From NCBI GenBank assembly GCA_012514255.1, contig JAAZAP010000058.1, positions 1-12,244 of the forward strand: a stretch of 12,244 bases of DNA. Reading direction: 5' to 3'. The notes under the pieces are model-generated. The model worked only from the letters and a program-made list of their open reading frames with translations, made no database searches and had not been told where the DNA came from. Positions 7,189-12,244 of the stretch are shown piece by piece (the stretch's first letter is position 1; each line of letters starts with the position of its first letter). The stretch is from Bacteroidales bacterium (GTDB lineage: Bacteria; Bacteroidota; Bacteroidia; Bacteroidales; VadinHA17). The position numbers were made by a program, and so were the translations under genes.

Positions 7189-8448
7189 ATGTTTCACTCA
7201 TTTGATCCGGTAATAGCTGTCAGGGAGTTTCTGGCGAACCTTGGCATATCCCCCGGGGCAGTCTCGTGGCTTAGTACGGTGATCCTGGTGACGGTGGTAG
7301 GATTGCTGGCATGGCTCTCTTTTGTTGTTACGCGCCGGATATTTATCAGCATCTTTTCCATTATTGTAAAACGTTCACGATCAGTATACGACGATAAATT
7401 CCTGGAGACAAGGATGTTCATGCGTCTGGCGATGATCGTTCCCGGAGTAATAGTCTGGTATCTTGCCGGATGGATGCTTCGGGAGAACCCCGGATGGCTG
7501 AATTTCATTCACAAGACCACCGCGCTGTACATAGTGATCTTCGCCAGCCTCACCCTTACAGCCTTTGTGGAAGGCTGGCACCGGATATGGCTGATGCAGC
7601 CTATCTCAAGGGGAAGATCAATCAAACCCTACGTCCAGATAGTGAAGGTTCTGATCATCTTTGCTGGCATCCTCATTATGATCTCCATCATATTCAGGAT
7701 AAGCCTAACGAGCGTTGTGGCCGGACTGGGTGTGGCAACCGCCGTGCTGGCAGTGGTATTCAAGGACACACTCCTTGGCCTGGTGGCCAGCATACAGCTT
7801 TCAAGCAATAACATGGTCAAGCTGGGTGACTGGATAACGATACCCGGCAGAAATATTGACGGTACCGTCATTGACATGACTCTGTATACAGTCAAGATCG
7901 AAAATTTTGACAAGACTATTCTTACAGTGCCCACCTACGCCCTGATCTCCGAGTCATTCCAGAACTGGAAGGGAATGGAGGATTCCGGTGCGAGGAGGAT
8001 AAAGCGTGAGATACGCATTGATGTCAGGTCTATTGCATTGCTGACGCCACAGTTTATTGATACTCTTGCGGGAATGCAGTATATGGATAAATGGCTCACC
8101 GCTAACAAGGAAGAAATTAAGGCGATGAAGAGCGGTGAGCCTGGCAGCCTTACGAACCTTGGAGCATTCAGGGCTTACATGGTTGAATATCTCAGGAACC
8201 ATCCGGATATTGATGAGCGGTTCACCATGATGGTTCGTGACATGCCTCCGACCGACACGGGATTGCCGGTTGAGATCTATTGTTTCAGCCGGATCAATTC
8301 ATGGGTCCCGTATGAGGCCGTTCAGTCGTCTGTCGTTGACTATGCGTACGCTGTGGCTGACCGTTTCGGGCTGAAACTCTTCCAGAGCCCGTCAGGAAGT
8401 GATCTCGAGGCACTCAAAAGCATAACAAATCAAAAACAGAAGATATGA
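7189..8448 (+). CDS. Mechanosensitive ion channel, MscS family (YbdG-like)
   Basis: An inner-membrane channel that opens under membrane tension and releases solutes on hypo-osmotic shock. Of 419 residues, hydrophobic helices lie at about 24-47, 77-98, 110-128 and 150-170. They are followed by the pore-lining helix at 172-200, where GLGVATAVLAVVFKDTLLGLVASI is the family hallmark. The beta domain comes next (KLGDWITIPGRNIDGTVIDMTL, 211-232; TVPTYALISESFQNW, 246-260), then an alpha/beta C-terminal domain to the end. The insertion at about 296-345 between beta strands is characteristic of the YbdG-type subgroup rather than the minimal MscS. Its TGA overlaps the ATG of the transaldolase gene by 4 bp (ATGA), so the two proteins are probably made in a coupled way. 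Confidence 0.9.
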   Translation: MFHSFDPVIAVREFLANLGISPGAVSWLSTVILVTVVGLLAWLSFVVTRRIFISIFSIIVKRSRSVYDDKFLETRMFMRLAMIVPGVIVWYLAGWMLRENPGWLNFIHKTTALYIVIFASLTLTAFVEGWHRIWLMQPISRGRSIKPYVQIVKVLIIFAGILIMISIIFRISLTSVVAGLGVATAVLAVVFKDTLLGLVASIQLSSNNMVKLGDWITIPGRNIDGTVIDMTLYTVKIENFDKTILTVPTYALISESFQNWKGMEDSGARRIKREIRIDVRSIALLTPQFIDTLAGMQYMDKWLTANKEEIKAMKSGEPGSLTNLGAFRAYMVEYLRNHPDIDERFTMMVRDMPPTDTGLPVEIYCFSRINSWVPYEAVQSSVVDYAYAVADRFGLKLFQSPSGSDLEALKSITNQKQKI

Positions 8449-9665
8449 GTTTAACCTACAAGGAAAAGCTGACAGCATTCATTAAAGATGGCATTGACGA
8501 TAAACCAGTAACCGCGAAGTACGATCCCTTCTGGCAGTCGTTGCGCTCAACCGGCACCGAGCTGTGGCTTGACACCGGCGACATGGATGAGGCTGAGGCT
8601 AACTGGACAGCTGAGATGACCGCTCTGACAACAAACAACACTCTTCTTAACAATGAGATACAGAAGGGCATCTATGATTCTTTCGTGCCGCGGGCACTGG
8701 ATCTGGTCAGCCATCTTCAGGTAAACGAGCAGATTAAAGAGATTGCCTTCATCCTGAATGCACGTCATGGTCTTCGCCTTGCGAAAAAGTTTGGCGGGAT
8801 GGTCAGCGTGGAATTGCATACCGATACTGCTTATGATATTGATGCTATTGTCTCATATGGCCTCCGGTACAGGGAACTGTGCCCCTCACAGTTCATAGTC
8901 AAGGTGCCCTATACACCCGAAGGGCTGATAGGGGCCAGGCTGCTTCACGACAAAGGGGTGCGGATCAATTTTACCCTGGAGTTCAGTGCGCGGCAGAACG
9001 CGCTGGTTACAATGGTGGCCAGGCCTGACTACCTTAATGTCTTCCTGGGAAGAATAGGGGCATTTATTGCAGATAACGGACTGGGCGACGGTACAGGAGC
9101 GGGCGAGAATGCGGTGCTCTCATCACAGTCATGGGTGACACGGCTCTCTGACATGACAGGATCAAAAACGAGGCAGATTGCTGCCAGCCTCAGAAATCAT
9201 AACCAGCTTGACCTGCTGGCAGGCACAGATGTGTTTACTATCCCGCCTAAGGTGGCTGCTTCAGGTAGAAAGTCGCTTGCCGGGCTCTTCGAGAGCAGGC
9301 TTAACCAGAGGTATGATGTGCCGCTTACTGCTGAGGCCGAAGGACTGGGGATTGACAAGTTCTGGGAGGTGTCCGGGAGTGTTGTTGAGCTGGGCAAAAG
9401 GCTGGACAAGGAGCTGCCTTCCGGTGGCGGGGAGGTGGTAAGGATGGCTCATGAAGCAGGATTGGGAGACATGTTCCCGGTGATGAGCAGTGAGGATAAT
9501 GAGCGCATTGCCGCCGAGGGAAAGATACCTGTGCTGTCATCGTGGAAGGAGAGGATTCTCTCGGGCGAGCTGGCCCCGGATACGATGCTGACCCTTGCCG
9601 GTCTGGCATCATTCGCCTCTGACCAGAGGAAGCTGGATGAGAGGATCAGGGGACTTATAGTCTGA
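8445..9665 (+). CDS. tal: Transaldolase-family protein with long C-terminal extension
   Basis: Probably a Schiff-base aldolase of the transaldolase family, which transfers a three-carbon dihydroxyacetone unit between sugar phosphates in the pentose phosphate pathway. The likely catalytic lysine is K153 in FIVKVPYTPEG. Other family marks are WLDTGD (41-46, Asp44), MTALTTNNTLLNNEI (58-72, Asn64), VELHTDTAYD (122-131, Glu123) and INFTLEFSARQNALV (174-188) followed by GRIGAFI. At 406 residues it is longer than the 210-aa or 320-aa classes. Residues beyond about 290 form an extra helical region with no motif I recognise. The start is fixed by the ATGA overlap with the channel gene. Substrate specificity cannot be read from sequence; a fructose-6-phosphate aldolase-like or other activity is possible. 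Confidence 0.82.
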   Translation: MSLTYKEKLTAFIKDGIDDKPVTAKYDPFWQSLRSTGTELWLDTGDMDEAEANWTAEMTALTTNNTLLNNEIQKGIYDSFVPRALDLVSHLQVNEQIKEIAFILNARHGLRLAKKFGGMVSVELHTDTAYDIDAIVSYGLRYRELCPSQFIVKVPYTPEGLIGARLLHDKGVRINFTLEFSARQNALVTMVARPDYLNVFLGRIGAFIADNGLGDGTGAGENAVLSSQSWVTRLSDMTGSKTRQIAASLRNHNQLDLLAGTDVFTIPPKVAASGRKSLAGLFESRLNQRYDVPLTAEAEGLGIDKFWEVSGSVVELGKRLDKELPSGGGEVVRMAHEAGLGDMFPVMSSEDNERIAAEGKIPVLSSWKERILSGELAPDTMLTLAGLASFASDQRKLDERIRGLIV

Positions 9666-9698
9666 AGGCCTGAAATCTGAACAGGAAGTCTATAGTCA

Positions 9699-9715
9699 CC
9701 ACCTCGTAGAGGTGG
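9699..9715. repeat. Perfect 7-bp stem hairpin, CCACCTC-GTA-GAGGTGG
   Basis: The arms at 9699-9705 and 9709-9715 pair perfectly around a 3-nt loop. No T-run follows on either strand, so it is not a classical terminator. The CCACCTC arm recurs at 9810-9816 inside the neighbouring repeat array and nearly again at 9854-9860, which ties this hairpin to the array as one element. Confidence 0.75.
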
Positions 9716-9890
9716 AAGAATTGTACATCATGCCTGCACCAGACAAAGGGTGGGTGGGGACATGCTTTTTACAATTCTTGATGGCCTACAGCCATCTATC
9801 ATTCATTGCCCACCTCTACAATGCTTGATGGTCTACCATCTATCATTCATTGACAACCTCTACAATACTTGATGGTCTACCATCACTACT
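9716..9890. repeat. Array of three 44-47 bp hairpin repeats with an inverted fourth motif
   Basis: Three direct copies begin at 9771, 9818 and 9862 with ACAATxCTTGATGG. The first two are 47 and 44 bp long; the third is truncated or diverged after CCATCACT. Each holds a small hairpin GATGG-loop-CCATC. The 3-bp length difference between copies falls in that loop, so the stem is preserved. Copies 1 and 2 share CCATCTATCATTCATTG after the hairpin. The motif AAGAATTGTA occurs once on the plus strand (9716-9725) and is perfectly inverted at 9770-9779; AAGCATTGTA and AAGTATTGTA occur on the minus strand at 9826-9817 and 9870-9861. This resembles a REP-like or MITE-like element, but no transposase is nearby. 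Confidence 0.75.
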
Positions 9891-9897
9891 GCCTGTT

Positions 9898-9955
9898 GTC
9901 CCGATCCGATTTATCGGATCGAGGATCCTCGATCTAGACATGTCTGGATCGGGAC
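9898..9955. repeat. Interleaved palindrome cluster that can form a four-way junction
   Basis: Three palindromes share their ends: 9903-9920 (GATCCGAT-TT-ATCGGATC, perfect 8-bp stem), 9917-9934 (GATCGAGGATCCTCGATC, perfect 18-bp palindrome) and 9931-9950 (20 bp with one G-T pair). They are enclosed by GTCCC at 9898-9902 and GGGAC at 9951-9955. The outer arms extend to 10 bp (9898-9907 with 9946-9955) in an alternative fold. With the 5-bp outer stem, the three inner arms (9903-9920, 9921-9930, 9931-9950) follow each other with no unpaired base at the junction. Five GATC sites fall within 48 bp. I know no named element with this layout. Confidence 0.85.
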
Positions 9956-9979
9956 CTATTGCCTGCTGCCTATTGCCTG
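9955..9979. repeat. CCTATTGCCTG direct repeat running into the rlmB stop codon
   Basis: CCTATTGCCTG is found at 9955-9965 and 9969-9979, separated by CTG. A related CTGCCTGTTG lies just left of the palindrome cluster (about 9890-9898). The second copy covers the last two codons and the stop of rlmB (CAA TAG on the minus strand), so the repeat may have supplied the present stop codon. Confidence 0.6.
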
Positions 9980-10719
9980 GTTTTCCTCTGCCTGACTATC
10001 TCATAAAGCAGGATCCCGGCTGAAACGGATACGTTTAGTGAGCCTATGGTTCCGGTGATGGGTATGGATACCTGTGCGTCGGATAGCTCCAGGAGCTCGC
10101 GGCTTATGCCCCTCTCCTCTGACCCGAGGATCACCACCAGCGGTCCTGTCATGCCGGCATCACTGACCTGTTTTTCGGCTTTCTCCGTGGCTGCCACGGT
10201 TTTGAGTCCCGATTCCCTGAGCCAGGTGAGGCATTTTGTCAGGCTCCTGACCCTGCATACCGGGAAGGTGCTGAGTGCTCCGGCTGACGCCTTGACCGCA
10301 TCGGGGGATATTCTGGCTGAGTTCTTTTCAGGTATGATGACAGCATGTGCCCCGAAGCAGAGGGCTGACCGCACTATGGCCCCGAAGTTGCGTACATCAC
10401 TGACGCCGTCGAGCATCAGCAGGAGGGGATCGCCTCCCTCCTCAAAGATACGGGGCACGATGTTCTCAATATTCTGAAACTCGATGGCCGAGAGCCATGC
10501 TATTACTCCCTGGTGGTTCTTGCGGGTAATATAGTCGAGCTTCTCCTGCGGCACCACCTGCCAGGGGATGGCATACTCATTCACCACCTGCATCAGCTCG
10601 TGGTACAATCCACCGCGCAGTCCCCGGCGCACCAGCAGGCGGTCTATCTGCCTGCCTCCCCTGATGGCCTCCATCACGGGGTGCATGCCAAAAATGAATT
10701 CCTTTTCGCTGTGCATCAT
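9970..10719 (-). CDS. rlmB: 23S rRNA (guanosine-2'-O-)-methyltransferase RlmB, TrmH/SpoU family
   Basis: A SAM-dependent enzyme of the SPOUT superfamily, expected to methylate the ribose of G2251 in 23S rRNA (E. coli numbering). It has 249 residues, the usual length. The N-terminal substrate-binding domain covers about 8-80 (FIFGMHPVMEAIRGG at the start). The catalytic domain has motif 1 LDGVSDVRNFGAIVRSA (103-119, Asn111 and Arg117), motif 2 VVILGSEERGIS (195-206, Glu201) and motif 3 IPITGTIGSLNVSVSAGILLYE (219-240, Asn229), which forms the trefoil knot and SAM site. Two adjacent ATGs are possible. The outer one (10719-10717) overlaps the TGA of a 41-codon upstream frame as ATGA, which favours it. 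A tRNA Gm18 methyltransferase is less likely from the N-terminal domain. Confidence 0.93.
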   Translation of the reverse strand: MMHSEKEFIFGMHPVMEAIRGGRQIDRLLVRRGLRGGLYHELMQVVNEYAIPWQVVPQEKLDYITRKNHQGVIAWLSAIEFQNIENIVPRIFEEGGDPLLLMLDGVSDVRNFGAIVRSALCFGAHAVIIPEKNSARISPDAVKASAGALSTFPVCRVRSLTKCLTWLRESGLKTVAATEKAEKQVSDAGMTGPLVVILGSEERGISRELLELSDAQVSIPITGTIGSLNVSVSAGILLYEIVRQRKTRQ

Positions 10720-10841
10720 AAATATTCCCGAATTATTCCGGACATGATTATCCTTTCGCTCTGCGTCATTGCTGCAACGGACCTGTTATGGCAACATCGT
10801 TGCCGGGTTAGGTACCTGATTATCCTTTCGCTCTGCGTCAT
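10716..10841 (-). CDS. Possible 41-codon leader ORF coupled to rlmB
   Basis: An uncertain small gene. On the minus strand the ATG at 10841-10839 opens 41 codons and the TGA at 10718-10716 shares ATGA with the rlmB start. Codons 1-8 and 25-32 both encode MTQSERII because a DNA repeat recurs exactly 72 bp (24 codons) apart, in frame. The remaining residues (RYLTRQRCCHNRSVAA and MSGIIREYL) match nothing I recognise and are rich in basic residues. No Shine-Dalgarno sequence is obvious. The start overlaps the stop of a 7-codon frame (10861-10838), which in turn overlaps the GWxTD stop. It may be a true leader peptide, a passage for reinitiating ribosomes, or relic duplicated DNA. Confidence 0.3.
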   Translation of the reverse strand: MTQSERIIRYLTRQRCCHNRSVAAMTQSERIIMSGIIREYL

Positions 10842-10856
10842 TGCCTCAACACACCT
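10745..10856. repeat. Pair of 40-bp direct repeats resembling the rlmB start
   Basis: The copies at 10745-10784 and 10817-10856 match at 36 of 40 positions. The 28-bp core, 10745-10772 and 10817-10844, is identical and reads TGATTATCCTTTCGCTCTGC, then GTCATTGC, on the plus strand. The mismatches cluster just upstream of the ATG on the minus strand. The minus-strand beginning, ATGACGCAGAGCGAAA, matches 14 of 16 bases of the rlmB start (ATGATGCACAGCGAAA, 10719-10704). This points to three related copies in a row, the last being the gene's own 5' end. Confidence 0.9.
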
Positions 10857-10857
10857 C

Positions 10858-12192
10858 TCATTGCAACTCCTGCGGGTTGTCGAGCCTGAACACCTTACCC
10901 TCGCGCCACCTGGCTACCGCAATATCCCAGTAGCTGACAGGGGTCCCGGCACGGTTCAATACAAAATCGTTCTCGGAGAAAATATTCTTCGCTTTGCGGA
11001 AATTGAACCACAGGTACTGGTCTTCATATGTATATCGCGAGCCCCAGCGGCTTTTCACGGGAGGTTTTCTGAATCCCCAGCTCTCACCCTCGGAGTTTTT
11101 GTAGACCTTATCCGGCGGACCGTACATTATGTAGATCATACCCCTGTCAGTAAGCCATCCCGCCTTGTAGGAACTGAAGTAATAATTTGCAAACAGAGTG
11201 CGGTTATAGTATATCCTGATCAGTTCCTTCGATCTCTCAATGCTGCCTGTGCGGTCAAGCCAGAATTTGTCGAGCGCCAGTTTGGGTTTCTCGGCGGTGA
11301 GCATCTCTTCCATCTCCGGCGGAGTGGCAAAATAGGCCAGGGGAGGTATCATTGTCTCCGGGCTGGTCATGGTAGGATGGTCAGGGCCGAAATTATATAT
11401 GACAAGGCCGTCGCGGATAAGGCTGTCAACGGAGATCATGTAAATACCCTCGCCGGGGAACATCATGGGCAGTGTGTCAGAATATGCCAGCGGCACGATA
11501 GCTTCCGGCTCAGGCGCTACGGTAACCTCGGGAAGGATGGTGGTGGGGGCGGGAGGGAGTCCTTTCACTGCTTTGTAATAGAATATCCACAGTGTGTCAG
11601 GCTGGAGCGGGGGATTGACCACGTTGATATACTGTTCGCGTTTCAGCACCCTGGTATATACCTCGTTATTATTGAAATGGTCACGTATCCTGAAGTTCAG
11701 CCCGCTGTAGATGCCTCTCCGTTCAAAGTCAATGAATGTCTGCTGGGTGCGCTGACGGATGAGGTCAATGATCTTGATCTCAGCTGAGTAGGCGCTGCCC
11801 TCGCGTGTGTCAAGGGGTATGCGCATGACATATTCGCCGCCGACATCTTCTTTCCTGATATCATATTTGTAGGTTGCCGTGTCAGCCAGACCTCCCATGG
11901 TGTTGTCAAAGAGCCTGACCGATACAAGCAACGATGCCATCGGGGCTCCTTCGGGATTGGCCTCGCTGAAATATAACTCGCCCCTGCGGATGCTGATACT
12001 CATCAGGGTTGTTTCGTCACCTTCGTTATACAGGCTGATAAAAGGTGTGAACACATTCCTTGCCGGGTTGTAGATATAGGACATGTCCTTGGTGTCCGTG
12101 ACATTCTGTGTCACAGCGCAGGATGCCAGCAGCACTGCCATCATCACAACCGTTATGAGTGCAGCAGGTTTATATTTCAGGGGCCTTGTCAT
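10858..12192 (-). CDS. GWxTD-domain lipoprotein
   Basis: A probable outer-membrane or periplasm-facing lipoprotein of 444 residues with unknown molecular function. The N-terminus has basic residues, a hydrophobic stretch (11-22) and the lipobox LLASC with the modified Cys25. Residues about 35-195 look like a beta-rich domain (VFTPFISLYNEGDETTLMSI...). A Pro-rich linker follows around 212-235. The C-terminal domain (about 300-440) contains GWLTDRGMIYIMYGPPDKV (345-363), the motif that names the family, and then YEDQYLWFNF. The GWxTD family is widespread in Bacteroidota; some members lie near gliding or secretion genes, but none are seen here. The stop codon overlaps an ATG, starting a chain of short frames that leads to rlmB, so the two genes are probably one transcript. 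Confidence 0.88.
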   Translation of the reverse strand: MTRPLKYKPAALITVVMMAVLLASCAVTQNVTDTKDMSYIYNPARNVFTPFISLYNEGDETTLMSISIRRGELYFSEANPEGAPMASLLVSVRLFDNTMGGLADTATYKYDIRKEDVGGEYVMRIPLDTREGSAYSAEIKIIDLIRQRTQQTFIDFERRGIYSGLNFRIRDHFNNNEVYTRVLKREQYINVVNPPLQPDTLWIFYYKAVKGLPPAPTTILPEVTVAPEPEAIVPLAYSDTLPMMFPGEGIYMISVDSLIRDGLVIYNFGPDHPTMTSPETMIPPLAYFATPPEMEEMLTAEKPKLALDKFWLDRTGSIERSKELIRIYYNRTLFANYYFSSYKAGWLTDRGMIYIMYGPPDKVYKNSEGESWGFRKPPVKSRWGSRYTYEDQYLWFNFRKAKNIFSENDFVLNRAGTPVSYWDIAVARWREGKVFRLDNPQELQ

Positions 12193-12244
12193 GGCATAAA
12201 GGTAATAAAGATTTCATTGTCCGTTCTCTTTCCAGCTCATTCTC
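12193..12244 (-). promoter_or_regulatory. Upstream region of the GWxTD gene, weak -7-like sequence
   Basis: On the minus strand TACCTTTA (12204-12197) differs from TAnnTTTG at one position, but it lies only 4 nt from the ATG and has no -33 TTTG upstream. If used, the mRNA would be nearly leaderless. A frame entering from the right edge ends in a TGA at 12216-12214 (last codons encode SWKENGQ) and could be the tail of an upstream gene, in which case the GWxTD gene would be internal to an operon. Confidence 0.2.

Larger units (their letters stand above)
9666..9969. other. Gene-free, repeat-rich spacer between convergent genes
   Basis: The 304 bases between the transaldolase stop and the rlmB stop contain no plausible gene. 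They hold, in order, a perfect hairpin, a short inverted and direct repeat array, a compact set of interleaved palindromes and a short CCTATTGCCTG direct repeat. Each is listed separately. Because both flanking genes point inwards, the spacer is transcribed only as 3' untranslated RNA unless it has its own promoter. I see no clear TAnnTTTG element that would make one. Confidence 0.8.

Noticed and set aside
9699..9725. Intrinsic terminator for the transaldolase gene
   Set aside because: The hairpin is perfect but is followed by AAGAATTGTA rather than a T-run.
9771..9890. Possible CRISPR array
   Set aside because: There are only three copies, the copies touch each other with no unique spacers of even length, the third is incomplete, and no cas gene is present.
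9898..9955. tRNA-like cloverleaf
   Set aside because: The fold has four arms, but it is too short and the conserved D-loop, anticodon-loop and T-loop bases are missing. The arm loops are 0-2 nt.
10513..11787. A 424-codon plus-strand open frame across the rlmB 5' end, the repeat spacer and most of the GWxTD gene
   Set aside because: It is antisense to two well-supported genes, spans their spacer, and its translation shows no recognisable domain and an odd composition. It is a shadow of the minus-strand coding frames.
12214..12244. C-terminal codons of a gene upstream of the GWxTD lipoprotein
   Set aside because: Only about nine codons fall in the window, so neither the frame nor the product can be supported.

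Overview
The window looks like a chromosomal segment of a Bacteroidota (Bacteroidales-like) bacterium with roughly even base composition. Evidence: the RecA and ClpS sequences are of the Bacteroidota type; a GWxTD lipoprotein, an M64 metallopeptidase and a FloA/NfeD pair are present; there are almost no Shine-Dalgarno sequences; and the intergenic spaces contain TAnnTTTG promoter elements, the sigma factor -7 signature of this phylum. No tRNA, rRNA, complete insertion sequence, prophage or CRISPR array is visible.

Layout. (1) 1-785, plus: 3' part of a sodium:solute symporter of the PutP type. It converges on (2) 792-2288, minus: bcp then recA, an 18-bp-spaced pair. (3) 2324-5742, plus: a tight four-gene operon encoding a secreted SPOR/TPR protein, ClpS, an NfeD-type membrane protein and the flotillin FloA. 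(4) 5826-7100, minus: a secreted M64 zinc peptidase, separated from floA by an imperfect inverted repeat. (5) 7189-9665, plus: an MscS/YbdG-type mechanosensitive channel joined by a 4-bp ATGA overlap to a long transaldolase-family gene. (6) 9666-9969: a gene-free, repeat-rich spacer. (7) 9970-12192, minus: a GWxTD lipoprotein gene followed by rlmB.

The protein-coding genes are mostly housekeeping or envelope functions: DNA repair, peroxide defence, N-end-rule proteolysis, membrane microdomains, osmotic protection and rRNA methylation. The less ordinary signals are between genes. The GWxTD gene and rlmB are linked by a chain of three exact ATGA stop/start overlaps that passes through a 7-codon and a 41-codon reading frame. 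The 41-codon frame contains an in-frame repeat resembling the start of rlmB itself, which suggests a leader-peptide or reinitiation arrangement, or the debris of a tandem duplication. The spacer at 9666-9969 holds hairpin repeats and a 58-bp set of interleaved palindromes that can fold into a perfect four-way junction. I do not see a clear new enzymatic or defence system. The candidates for undescribed biology are these structured non-coding elements and the coupled leader.
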